From: Streptomyces sp. MRC013
Lineage (GTDB): Bacteria > Actinomycetota > Actinomycetes > Streptomycetales > Streptomycetaceae
Reading direction: 5' to 3'
DNA: 64,000 nucleotides
Assembly: GCF_023614235.1 (NCBI RefSeq)
Contig: NZ_CP094264.1
Span: 2,480,001 to 2,544,000 of the forward strand
A program made the translations under genes and the position numbers. Each line of letters opens with the position of its first letter. Position 1 is the stretch's first letter. The notes under the pieces were generated by a model. That model had not been told where the DNA came from. It did not search any database and worked only from the letters and a program-made list of their open reading frames with translations. Below are positions 44,723 through 52,899 of the stretch, piece by piece.

Positions 44723-44835
44723 ACAGCCCCACCCGCGGCTACTGGTGCGAATGCTGGGCCCAGGACCTCACCACTACCGAGGCCCCGGTACTCCGAGCGT
44801 CCTTTGATGCCTACTCGGCATCCCAGGCCAACTGA
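44719..44835 (+). CDS. Tiny protein, 38 residues
   Basis: GTG start overlapping the previous stop (GTGA). The protein begins NSPTRGYWCECWAQDLTTT and ends DAYSASQAN. Coupled translation makes it credible despite its size. The CxC pair with Trp residues is unusual. The role is unknown. Confidence 0.45.
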   Translation: MNSPTRGYWCECWAQDLTTTEAPVLRASFDAYSASQAN

Positions 44836-45519
44836 GTTACAACCTTCTCTACGGGTTCAAGCCCCGGCTGCGCTCCGCTCCGCCGGGCGGGCTCCCGGCT
44901 CCGCTCCGCGCGACGCTCCTGCCTTCGGCCCGCTCCGCGCGGGCTGCGCCGACGCCCGCCTACAGGTGGACAGGGCCGAAGGCGATGAGTCGAGCACCGT
45001 CCGCACGGGCGCGGTCAGAGCCTGATGCCTCCGGCGGGGGATCGGCCGGCACCGGGATGGTGGGGGCACCGTCGCCGACTGCGGGTCCGTAGGAGCGTGC
45101 GTGGGGGAGCTTCCATCCCGTCCGCCGTCGACCCAGGCAAAGCCGAGCAGACGCGGCCCAGGGCGTCAAGGTCGTTCGTCCAGTTGGGCGCTCCACCTTG
45201 ACGCCCTGGACCACGCCCGCTCCACGGTGTGTGGGTCGACGGCGGACGGGATGGGGGCTGGGGTGAGTGGTGGGTGAGCGAACCATCCACGCGCCGGAAG
45301 TCACGCAACTGGCGCGACCGTGTGACCTGCGGAGAGATCGTTCCGCCACCCCGCGCCACATGTCGCGCCACCTGGTCGCTACGCATAAAGTTCCGCCTGC
45401 TACGCAAGAAATGACTGCTTGTCATTCTGCATTCGTGCGTAGTAAAGTCATCTTCGGCACCTGACGCCCAATCAGTCCTACCGTGGGCTTGCGTCAGCAT
45501 GTGCAAGGAGGGGACCCCT
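44836..45519. other. 680-bp non-coding region of the AICE
   Basis: No gene with support. It holds GC-rich imperfect repeats of CGCTCCGC type near 44870-44950, the 45158-45209 inverted repeat, and a promoter-like TTGTCA (45419) with TAGTAA (45440) at 15-base spacing before the DGQHR gene. It may include the transfer locus (clt) or origin. Confidence 0.45.
45158..45209. repeat. 15-bp inverted repeat, terminator or transfer-locus candidate
   Basis: Arms CCAGGGCGTCAAGGT (45158-45172) and ACCTTGACGCCCTGG (45195-45209) with a 22-base loop. No gene borders it closely. Confidence 0.5.
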
Positions 45520-46731
45520 ATGCCCAAGATCCACATCCCCGTCATCGGCTACAAGCAGGGTGGTCGTCAGATGATGACTACCGCGATGTCCGCCGTTGAC
45601 CTCGTCTCGATGGTTGCCAAGCCGGAGGCGTGGGACCCGGTGAAGACCACGACCCATGGCAACCGCCCCCGCGACAACAACCACATGGCCGGCATCGTCA
45701 ACTACCTCGAGACCGAGGAAAAGTTCGTACTCGGAGCGGCGGTTCTGTACCTCACCTCGAAGGAGGCTGAGTTCAAGCCCATCCCCGTTCCTGGCGTCAC
45801 CACCGAAATCGATGCAGCTCAGGTCGGTACGCTCGCCATTGACATCGGCGCAAAGTTCGACATCGGTGACGGTCAGCACCGCATCGGCGCCTACGAGAAG
45901 ATCGTGCAGAGCCGCGACGAAGACGACCCCCTGATCGAGCGTCTCCGGACCTCCGGGCAGCCTCTGATCATCGTGATCGAAGACGACCCCAAGCACCGCG
46001 CCCAGGACTTCGCGGACCTCCAGCGCAACGTCAAGGCGCCGACGGCCTCGATGGGTCAGTCGATGGACCGTCGCCAGCCCATCAACCGGGAGCTCGCTGA
46101 CCTCTTCGACGACGTTCCGCTCCTGCAGGACAGGGTTGAGTACTTCAAGGACAACCCGGGCAAGTTGTCGGCTAAGGCGTTCAGCTTCAAGACCGTCCGC
46201 TACGTGTCGGGCCTGCTGTTGGTTGGCAATGGGTATCGGTCCCCGGCGACCATGGACAAGGCCGTCAACGCGCACTTCGAAGGGGACAAGAGTGACCCCG
46301 AGAAGGCCCGCGCTGCCCTGAAGGACTTTTGGACCGGTTTGGGTGAACTGGTGCGCTTCGCCGACGTCGTCGACGGCAACGTCACCGTGCCCGAGCTGCG
46401 TGAGGCCACCTACCTCACTTCCGCCAGCGTTCTGTATGCGATCGCATTTGCCGTTCACGCGACCATCGCAGATGGCAAGACCAGTGTCTCCGAAGCCGTC
46501 CACGCCCTGGACAAGGTCAACTTCGACCGAACCACCAAGACGGCCGACATCAAGCCCGAGGACACCATCTTCGCCGGCAACCTCATCGACCCTGAGACTG
46601 GCAAGCTCGTGGCTGGCCGCACTGCCTGGGAGTCGGCGGGCGCCCTTCTCTTCGCGGAGATCGCCGCTTCCATCCACGGGAGCGATGCCATCCCTGCGCA
46701 GTCCTCCGCGGAAGAGACTGCTAGCGCCTGA
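45520..46731 (+). CDS. DGQHR-domain protein (DndB-like)
   Basis: 403 residues. AKFDIGDGQHRIGAYEKIV (about 106) is the DGQHR signature of DndB-type proteins, which control DNA phosphorothioate genes. KHRAQDFADLQRNVKAPTAS (about 160) and the helical C-terminal half fit the family. Strong ribosome site AAGGAGGGG 8 bases before the ATG. Base composition is less GC-rich than the core AICE genes, so it was acquired separately. No dndA/C/D/E genes are present. It is next to an SRA-type nuclease and ends in a 24-bp hairpin. It may be a regulator or effector in a defence cassette. Confidence 0.8.
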   Translation: MPKIHIPVIGYKQGGRQMMTTAMSAVDLVSMVAKPEAWDPVKTTTHGNRPRDNNHMAGIVNYLETEEKFVLGAAVLYLTSKEAEFKPIPVPGVTTEIDAAQVGTLAIDIGAKFDIGDGQHRIGAYEKIVQSRDEDDPLIERLRTSGQPLIIVIEDDPKHRAQDFADLQRNVKAPTASMGQSMDRRQPINRELADLFDDVPLLQDRVEYFKDNPGKLSAKAFSFKTVRYVSGLLLVGNGYRSPATMDKAVNAHFEGDKSDPEKARAALKDFWTGLGELVRFADVVDGNVTVPELREATYLTSASVLYAIAFAVHATIADGKTSVSEAVHALDKVNFDRTTKTADIKPEDTIFAGNLIDPETGKLVAGRTAWESAGALLFAEIAASIHGSDAIPAQSSAEETASA

Positions 46732-46744
46732 TCCAAGTCCCCTC

Positions 46745-46800
46745 GTCATACCGACAGGTCCTCGCCCCGCATCTTGGGGGCGAGGACCTGTCGGTATGAC
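46745..46800. terminator. Very long perfect hairpin after the DGQHR gene
   Basis: 24-bp perfect arms (46745-46768 with 46777-46800) with the loop GCATCTTG. It ends transcription from 45520 and isolates the nuclease gene. Confidence 0.85.
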
Positions 46801-47004
46801 TGTTGATGTCGGTGGTTGTCAACGACATTGGGCCGGGGTTCGAAGCGTTTGTGCGCTTAAAGGTGCATCTATGTGTAAAGCGTCGTACAGGTCGACCGTG
46901 CATCGGAATCGGGTGCTCGAATTTGACATACGATTTCCATGCGCGCATCGTACGTATGATTGCGCCTTGTCTGTGAGGCGCGGCAGTCTTCGAGGGGGAG
47001 GCCC
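46801..47004 (+). promoter_or_regulatory. Promoter region of the SRA nuclease gene
   Basis: AT-richer leader with TTGACA at about 46923, a TATGAT 26 bases later, and nested dyads (CATACGAT and ATCGTACGTATG). The wide spacing makes exact -10 choice unclear. A regulator site is plausible. Confidence 0.4.
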
Positions 47005-47943
47005 GTGAGCGAGATGGCATGGGACACCGTGAAATGGCAGCTCAAGCCCGGAGATCAGATCGAACGCAAGGCGCTGCACAGCAAGTACGGGGGGCGGACC
47101 CAGGGAGGCATTGGGCCGTCAGCCAAGACGCCCAATGTCTTCGTCTTCACGGACCCCGTCGCCGGCGAGAAGCACGGCTACTACGACGACTGGATGCCGG
47201 ACGGCCGCTTCCACTACAGCGGAGAAGGGCAGTACGGGGACCAGCGGATGATCTCCGGCAACGCCAGCATCCTGAACCACCAGGCTGAAGGACGCGCGCT
47301 GCGCGTCTTCCAGGGCGCCCGCGGAACGGTCACCTACCGCGGCGAGTTCACCATTGACCAGGAGAACCCCTGGTACTCGGCAGACGCCCCCGAGACCAAC
47401 GACGGCCCTCTCCGTAAGGTCATCGTCTTCCGGCTAAACCCGGTAGACACCACGCCGCAGGAGCCCTCCACCAAGCTGGGCAGGCTGTTCGTCTCGCAGC
47501 CCAACCAGGTCGACGACCTCCCCTTGGAGCGGAACGAGAACGAGACCACGTTCGTCAACCCGAACCAGGAGCCCTACGAGGCCGACCGCAAGGAAGCCCA
47601 CCTGGTCAATGCGTTCGCCGACTACCTGACCAGTAACGGCCACCAGTCCGGCCGGCAGCGCATCCTGCCCCCTGGTGAGAGCCGCCCGCTCTTCACCGAC
47701 CTCCACGCCAAAGGGCTGGGCCTCCTGGTTGAGGCAAAGGGCAGCGTCACACGCGAGAACATCCGCATGGCTATCGGGCAGCTCGCGGACTACAGCAGGT
47801 TCGTCGATCACACCATCCGCGCCATCCTGCTCCCTTCCCAGCCGCGGGAAGACCTCCTGGCCCTGGCTAAGACGCAGGACTGCGCCGTGATCTGGCCCGA
47901 GGGCAAGGGGTTTGTCAGCACTAATCCCAAGGCACTCCCGTAA
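47005..47943 (+). CDS. SRA-like / PD-(D/E)xK modification-dependent restriction nuclease
   Basis: 312 residues from the GTG after GAGGGGGAGG. The N-terminal half (GGRTQGGIGPSAKTPNVFVF, HGYYDDWMPDGRFHYSGEGQ, then YGDQRMISGNASILNHQAEG) matches the SRA-like domain of ScoMcrA-type enzymes that read modified bases. The C-terminal half has SRPLFTDLHAKGLGLLVEAKG (about 228-248), a D...ExK nuclease core, then IRMAIGQLADYSRF. So one protein both recognises and cuts modified DNA. It likely protects the host or element from phages. It has its own terminator and is the last gene before attR. Confidence 0.8.
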   Translation: MSEMAWDTVKWQLKPGDQIERKALHSKYGGRTQGGIGPSAKTPNVFVFTDPVAGEKHGYYDDWMPDGRFHYSGEGQYGDQRMISGNASILNHQAEGRALRVFQGARGTVTYRGEFTIDQENPWYSADAPETNDGPLRKVIVFRLNPVDTTPQEPSTKLGRLFVSQPNQVDDLPLERNENETTFVNPNQEPYEADRKEAHLVNAFADYLTSNGHQSGRQRILPPGESRPLFTDLHAKGLGLLVEAKGSVTRENIRMAIGQLADYSRFVDHTIRAILLPSQPREDLLALAKTQDCAVIWPEGKGFVSTNPKALP

Positions 47944-48071
47944 CCGCGGTCGATACCGCAGCGCAGTACCGCAACCCCAGCAACCGTCACTACCCGCTAG
48001 AGCCCTTCCAAGGCCCTGTGGAGGCCCATGTGACAGTTACCGACCGATCCACATGGAGCTACGGATCAGAA

Positions 48072-48105
48072 GGTGCGGCCGTGGTGTGCGCACCACGGCC
48101 GCACC
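48072..48105 (+). terminator. Terminator of the nuclease gene
   Basis: 15-bp stem (48072-48086 with 48091-48105) with the loop TGCG. Confidence 0.75.
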
Positions 48106-48227
48106 AGAAGTGCACCGGGTGGAGCGGAGAGCAGCGGTCAACCGCAGTCCGTGCAGGGGCGCGATCCTACGTCGAGGACAGCCGTTTCAGCAGGTCACAG
48201 CTCCAAAGCGGCCGTAGGCACCAGTGA

Positions 48228-48271
48228 TTCCCAAGCTCAGAGCGCGGGTTCGATTCCCGTCACCCGCTCCA
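48228..48271 (+). repeat. attR of the tRNA-Gly element (tRNA 3' half remnant)
   Basis: 44-bp repeat of 36318-36361. Only the 3' part of the tRNA is here, so it is not a functional tRNA. The terminator copy at 48277-48303 follows. Confidence 0.95.
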
Positions 48272-48303
48272 AAGCGAAGGCCCTGGTCGGTGACCGGGGC
48301 CTT

Positions 48304-48598
48304 GTCTGTTGTCCGGAGCTCTCGGAGCCCTCGCGTGCCCCGTCTCGCGGGAATGCCCACCCCGGGGGCGTGCGCCGCACTGTCCCCACGCCGGCGAGTG
48401 CGGCTCCGCCCGCGTCTGCGATGGTCACAAGATCGAGGTGGTCACGAGGTCAAGGGGCTGCGCGGATGGCCGCTGGACCCGTTTCGTTGCAGGGGAGGCG
48501 GGTGGGGAGCCATCCGGTGACACCTGACATGCCAAATCACATGATCGCACTCACTTCCTGACGCTGTAAGTGGAACCGAGGCGGGTCTGCGGACACTT
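48304..48598. other. Region between attR and sigma-factor gene
   Basis: About 295 bases, no gene. Probably holds the sigma-factor promoter. GGAACC at 48573 could be an ECF-type -35, but no matching -10 is clear. Confidence 0.35.
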
Positions 48599-49246
48599 GT
48601 GGTTGTGGAGTTCCCATTGAACGAACGGATCCGGTCTGGAGATCGGGCTGCGTTCGGCGAGATCTTTGACGAGCACGCACGGGTCGTCTACGCCCACGCC
48701 GTCCGGACGACGGGCGACCGGACCGTCGCCGAGGACGTCATGTCCCTCACCTTCCTTGAGGCGTGGCGGTTGCGCGACAAGCTGGCGGAGGAAGTCGGCA
48801 GCGTCCGCGGCTGGCTGCTGGGCATCGCGACCAACGTGATGCGCAACACGGCCCGGGCAGCCCGCAGGCATCGGGAAGCGATGTCCCGGTTGCCTCTCCC
48901 GGAACCGCTGCCCGACTTCTCCGACGAAGTTGTCGGGCAGATGGCCGACGGTCAGCGGCTGGCCGCCGTCGCCCGAGCACTGCGGCGCCTGAAGCGAACG
49001 GAGCGCGAGGTGTTCACCCTGGTCGCCTGGTCCGACCTTGGATACGCAGCCGCCGCCGAAGCACTGGGGGTTCCGGTCGGCACCGTACGGTCCCGGCTCT
49101 CGAGGGCCAGGGAAAAGCTGCGCGGACTCGTCGAGGAAGAACTGGCAGCCGATGTGCACAGTGTGGGACCACGGCGCCGCAGCCGACACATATCCGACAG
49201 CGGGGTGGCCACGACCCACCCTTCCCGCAGGAGGGGGACACGATGA
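48599..49246 (+). CDS. ECF-type RNA polymerase sigma factor
   Basis: 215 residues. Region 2 (AFGEIFDEHARVVYAHAVRT, DRTVAEDVMSLTFLEAWRL, about 18-62) and region 4 (ALRRLKRTEREVFTLVAWS with DLGYAAAAEALGVPVGTVRS and RLSRAREKL, about 125-175) are typical of small extracytoplasmic-function sigma factors. GTG at 48599 or 48605 starts it. The stop overlaps the next gene (ATGA). The partner downstream is a membrane-anchored CU044_5270-like protein, a pairing seen in several Streptomyces loci and likely regulatory. Confidence 0.88.
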   Translation: MVVEFPLNERIRSGDRAAFGEIFDEHARVVYAHAVRTTGDRTVAEDVMSLTFLEAWRLRDKLAEEVGSVRGWLLGIATNVMRNTARAARRHREAMSRLPLPEPLPDFSDEVVGQMADGQRLAAVARALRRLKRTEREVFTLVAWSDLGYAAAAEALGVPVGTVRSRLSRAREKLRGLVEEELAADVHSVGPRRRSRHISDSGVATTHPSRRRGTR

Positions 49247-50244
49247 ACGCGGAGCAGCGGGAGCGGTTCGAGCGTGAGCAGGCACAGGAGGCTTTGCCGG
49301 CGCCGTCCTACCCGGAACTCCCCGCCGGACGTGTGGGGGCCCGTCGCCGGCACCTACTGAGCGAGGTCGACCGCCAGGCCGGGGTGCGGTCTCACCGTCC
49401 CGCCCCGCGGCTGCGTCGGCGGATGGTCCTGGTGCTGGGAACCGCCGTGGCCGCCGGTGCCGCCGTCGTCGTTCTCGGCATGGGCTCCGGCACTTCCGGT
49501 GGACCCGGACAGACGTCCCCGGCCACCGCGGCATCGGTCCACCTGCTTGAGAGGGCAGCCCTGGCCGCCAACGCCACGCCCGGGAAGAAGGCACGCGCCG
49601 GGCAGTACGTGTACGTCAAGACGGTCGGCCACACATCGGTGCTGTCCGAGAACCAGAACGGGCAGATGGCTCTCCTGCGCGAGAGCGAGGACATCGAGCA
49701 GTGGACGTCGGTGGACGGCGGCGAAAGCACGCTGCAACGCAAGGAAGGGAAGGACCGTGTGCTTCCGGGTTCCGAGGGCGGGGGAAACCTCAACTCGCCG
49801 ACGTACGGTTTCCTTTCCACCCTGCCCACCGATCCCGAAGCTCTGCTGGAGGTGATCCGCGACGATGCCGAAAAGAACCACGGCGCCGGTTCGGGCTCCA
49901 CGACGGGACCGGACCAGCAGTCCTTCGTCGCCATCGGCGATCTGTTGCGCAGCGGTGCCGCCGGCCCGGAGCTCACCGCCGCCCTGTACCGGGCCGCTGC
50001 CCTCATCCCCGGAGTAGACGTCGCGCCGGAGGCCGTGGACGCCGCAGGACGACGCGGCGTCGCCGTCGTCCGCGTGCACGCCGGCGAGCGCAGGGAATGG
50101 ATTTTCGACAAGAGCACGGCCCGCCTCCTGGGCGAACGGACCGTACTGCTGGAAGACAGCGCCTGGGGAAAGAAGGGCACGGTCGTGTCTTCCGTGGCAC
50201 TCGTGGCCAGCGGCATCGTCGACGACGCTGGCCAGACCCCGTGA
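49243..50244 (+). CDS. CU044_5270-type membrane-anchored protein
   Basis: 333 residues: a Pro/Arg N-terminal cytoplasmic part, one membrane segment (MVLVLGTAVAAGAAVVVLGM, about 61-80), and a large extracytoplasmic domain with GQYVYVKTVGHTSVLSENQN (about 122), QWTSVDGGESTLQRK and RREWIFDKSTARLLGERTV (about 284). Such proteins follow ECF sigma genes and probably act as anti-sigma or sensor partners, though a classic anti-sigma zinc domain is absent. Coupled to the sigma gene by a 4-base overlap. Downstream, IS debris begins within 60 bases. Confidence 0.8.
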   Translation: MNAEQRERFEREQAQEALPAPSYPELPAGRVGARRRHLLSEVDRQAGVRSHRPAPRLRRRMVLVLGTAVAAGAAVVVLGMGSGTSGGPGQTSPATAASVHLLERAALAANATPGKKARAGQYVYVKTVGHTSVLSENQNGQMALLRESEDIEQWTSVDGGESTLQRKEGKDRVLPGSEGGGNLNSPTYGFLSTLPTDPEALLEVIRDDAEKNHGAGSGSTTGPDQQSFVAIGDLLRSGAAGPELTAALYRAAALIPGVDVAPEAVDAAGRRGVAVVRVHAGERREWIFDKSTARLLGERTVLLEDSAWGKKGTVVSSVALVASGIVDDAGQTP

Positions 50245-50299
50245 GGAGCCTCGGGAAGTACACCTACGTGCACCGAGGCCGACGGCCGCACAAGAGCGA

Positions 50300-51000
50300 A
50301 CATCAGGACGAATCTAGCTGAAAAGCCGTCCCACTTGATGAGCATTTTCAGCGTTGCCTCCACGGTGAGGGCGGCTTTGGCGACGACGGCCATGAGGTTG
50401 GGGCTGCAGCGGGCGCGTCGGAAGATCCGCCAGGACTTCAAGCGGACGATTCCGCGTTCGACGGGTGCCCGGGCGGCGGAGAGGGCTCGGCTGACCGTCC
50501 GCCCGGTGGGGGTGAGTTCGCCGTTGGGCGGGCGGCGCTTCGCGGTGGTGACCCGGTCGTCTGCACCGGTGTAGGCCATGTCGGCCGGGATCGGGACTCC
50601 TCGGTGTTCACAGATTCGGATGATCTTGTGGGTGCGGGCGGCCGTCAGGTCGTGGGTCCGGCCCGGCAGTGCCGGTGAAAGCCAGAGGATCTCTCCGGCG
50701 GGACCGGTGATGACCTGCACGTTCACACCGTGCCGCTTGTGCTTGGAGGAGTAGTCGGCTCGTCCGTCGCCGACCCGGTCGCACTCGGCGAGGGTGCCGT
50801 CCAAGAGCGCGTACTCGGGGTTCGCCTCCCGCAGGGTTTCCAGCAGTCCCGGTGCCTTGTCCGCCAGGTGCCGGACGACGGTGGTGACGTAGGCGTGGGC
50901 GGTGCCGACGGATATGCCGAAGCCTGCGGCGATCCGCGCGAGCGTGTCGTGCCGGCGGGGGTAGACCAGGGCGACGAGAGCACCCTGGTGGGGACACCGG
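50300..51000 (-). pseudogene. IS5-family transposase, 5'-truncated
   Basis: Catalytic part of an IS5-type transposase: GALVALVYPRRHDTLARIAA with GFGISVGTAHAYV, LLDGTLAECDRVGDGRADYS, PADMAYTGAD and ARAPVERGIVRLKSW. The first 50-60 residues are replaced by unrelated GC-rich DNA beyond about 51000. The C-terminal end has no natural stop and runs into the antisense of the previous gene. The element is therefore a remnant. It belongs to a different branch from the IS copies at 51.8-53.9 kb. Confidence 0.8.
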
Positions 51001-51251
51001 TCCGGCCCCCGGGTCCGGGCGCCGGTTGCCCGTACCCCCGGGTCGGCGACCGCGACGGGTGGGGCGCGCGACCGGCGGCGCGACCGGGCCCCGGCGCGGC
51101 CCGCTCGCGACCGCCACCGGTCCCCGGCCGGTGGGCCGGCAGCCCGTACCACGCCCACGGGCCGGGGCCGACCGGGCGGCGGGGCCGGGCCGGGTGCGCC
51201 CCGGTCGACGCTCCCGCCCCGGCGTTCGGCCACCGGTCCGGCCCGCACGGG
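51001..51251. other. GC-rich low-complexity spacer
   Basis: About 250 bases of CCGG-rich sequence with many short inverted repeats. No coding support; a scar next to the truncated IS. Confidence 0.4.
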
Positions 51252-51394
51252 TCACCGGGTGCGCGTGAGGACGTGGCCCATCGGCACGATGTCCACGTCC
51301 CTGACGCCGTAACCGGCGAGGTGTTCGTCGACGAACGCGACGAGGGCGCCGCCGTCCGGCAGGGCGACAAACGAAAACCCGGCGGGGGTGACCG
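51252..51394 (-). pseudogene. C-terminal fragment of an unknown protein
   Basis: The frame ending at 51252 contains VTPAGFSFVALPDGGALVAF followed by VDEHLAGYGVRDVDIVPMG and HVLTRTR, which looks like real protein rather than shadow. There is no start codon at the beginning of the conserved part. Probably a gene broken by the rearrangements around the IS elements. Family unknown. Confidence 0.4.
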
Positions 51395-51748
51395 GCCTCG
51401 TTCGTCGTCCGGGTGCCCGCGGACCGTCGTGACCCGTGTGCGTCCCGGCTCGCCGGGCAAGCCGGGTCGGCACGGACGCGGCCGGCCGCGGAAGCGACCG
51501 GCTCCGGGGGCGTCCCTTCCGCACCACCGGTCCGCGACCTGCCCGGGGTGCCGGACGAAGGCGCCGGTGTGGTCGCCGGGACGGCGCGCTCCCGTCCGCG
51601 GCCTCCCCGAAACGCCGCGCACGGGCGAATCGATATCTGCCCCGGCGGGGCGAGGTTTCAACGGATCGCACGGTGAGGTTTTTCACCGCAACGACAGGAC
51701 ATAAATTCCCGACCCGCACGGGACGCCGAAACGTGCTACTGTCGATGT

Positions 51749-51769
51749 CAGTTGCAGTTGTGGTTCCCA
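51749..51769 (+). promoter_or_regulatory. Conserved block in the leader of cspA copy 1
   Basis: 21 bases (CAGTTGCAGTTGTGGTTCCC plus A) identical to 60862-60882 upstream of cspA copy 2, at the same distance from the start once the IS insert is removed (about 138-142 bases). Confidence 0.65.
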
Positions 51770-51822
51770 CATTTCAAGCGTCCCAGTCGGCTCCTGTTCC
51801 ACTGAGGTTTTCTCAGCGGTGT

Positions 51823-52632
51823 TCACTTCCAGATTTCGTTGAGGACGAGGGCGGCTCGGGCGATGTCGCCGATCCGGTTGGGGCTGAGCGTGACGTGCTG
51901 CAGGGTGCGCCATCGCTGCTTGAGTTCGGCGGCGGTGCGCTCACCCAGCGCCCTCACGTGCCGTACCAGGGCGTTGAACATGCGGGTGTCGGCGTGGAGT
52001 GCCTGTTCCGACTTGCCCTTCGGGCGACGGACGGGGACGCGGATGCCGATACCCGCGCCGGTGTAACCCTTGTCCGCCAGGGTCGGCAGGCCGCTGGCCG
52101 CTGCTTTGTACAAGGCGGGCAGGGCGTGGGTGCGGGCGGCGGTGATGTCAGGGGTCGAGCCGGGTTCGACGTCGGAGACCCACAGCGGGGTGCCGTCCGG
52201 AGCGGACAGGAACTGGACGTTCCCACCGAATGCCTTGTGCTTCTGGCTGAACCACAGGTCGTTGCCGTTCTCACGGACGCCGGCCACGCGGTCGCAGGGG
52301 ATGAGCGTCCCGTCGAGGATCACGTGTGTCATGCCGGCGCGTCGGCAGCGGGAGAGGACCTCGTGCAGGTCCGGGGCCTTCTCGGCGAGGACGTCGATGC
52401 CTTCGTGCAGGTAGCGGTAGCCGGTGGCCTGGGAGATTGCGGCGTCACGGGCCAGACAGTGCACACACCCCCGCTCGCGAAACCAGCGCAGCACCAGCAC
52501 GGCCTGGCGGAACGGGCCCAGCGCCCGCGAGCCCTTCGGCGTGCCGATGCGCCGCCGGTGCGCGGCCAGCAAGCGGGACAGATACTCCACGACAGGGCGC
52601 GGGACGTCGAGCGTGACAACATAGGTGACCAA
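51823..52632 (-). CDS. IS5-family transposase (C1)
   Basis: 269 residues from a TTG start. The N-terminal DNA-binding part CLARDAAISQATGYRYLHEG is near residue 69; the catalytic triad is in VILDGTLIPCDRV, TLADKGYTGAGIG and GERTAAELKQRW. It differs from the C2 protein by one residue (Val6 against Ala6, from a single base). A hairpin (52633-52694) abuts the start and contains the ribosome site, probably limiting expression. Intact and likely active. Confidence 0.95.
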   Translation of the reverse strand: MVTYVVTLDVPRPVVEYLSRLLAAHRRRIGTPKGSRALGPFRQAVLVLRWFRERGCVHCLARDAAISQATGYRYLHEGIDVLAEKAPDLHEVLSRCRRAGMTHVILDGTLIPCDRVAGVRENGNDLWFSQKHKAFGGNVQFLSAPDGTPLWVSDVEPGSTPDITAARTHALPALYKAAASGLPTLADKGYTGAGIGIRVPVRRPKGKSEQALHADTRMFNALVRHVRALGERTAAELKQRWRTLQHVTLSPNRIGDIARAALVLNEIWK

Positions 52633-52694
52633 CGTAAAGCCTCTGGTTCAGCGGACATGATCTTGGCAGACCTGTTCCTACCAGGGGCTTTACG
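52633..52694 (-). promoter_or_regulatory. Hairpin abutting transposase start (C1)
   Basis: Arms CGTAAAGCCTCTGG (52633-52646) and CCAGGGGCTTTACG (52681-52694), one mismatch. The same structure occurs in C2 at 53729-53790. Confidence 0.6.
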
Positions 52695-52899
52695 TCTGTC
52701 CAGAGCCGGGGCCGCCTGGCCCGATCCACCCGGACATGCATCGATCAGCCCGCTTCGCGGAGATCATTCCGCTGAGAAAACCTCACTGGGACTGCTTTTT
52801 TATTTCCGGTCGTTTTCCGGACGGGTCAATCATCTCGGCGACGCGGAATCCGCGCAGTGCGGGTCCGCTGCACCCCGAAGGAGATATGACATGGCTACT

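Larger units (their letters stand above)
36318..48271. mobile_element. 11.9-kb AICE (pSAM2-type integrative conjugative element) in tRNA-Gly
   Basis: Bounded by the 44-bp tRNA-derived repeats. Contents fit the pSAM2 family: tyrosine integrase, excisionase and RepSA-like initiator in one minus-strand operon; small Spd proteins, a DUF2637 protein and a TraSA FtsK-type translocase; a GntR repressor (KorSA-like); and a Nudix gene (Pif-like). The right third is cargo: three small genes, a DGQHR protein and an SRA-nuclease. All core genes look intact, so it may still excise and transfer. Confidence 0.95.
51804..52784 (-). mobile_element. IS5-type insertion sequence C1, in cspA leader
   Basis: 981 bp. 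Terminal repeats GAGGTTTTCTCAGCGG / CCGCTGAGAAAACCTC, with target duplication ACT at 51801-51803 and 52785-52787. Nearly identical to C2. Confidence 0.95.

Noticed and set aside
48228..48271. Second tRNA-Gly gene
   Set aside because: Only the 3' half of the tRNA is present; it is the attR repeat of the element.
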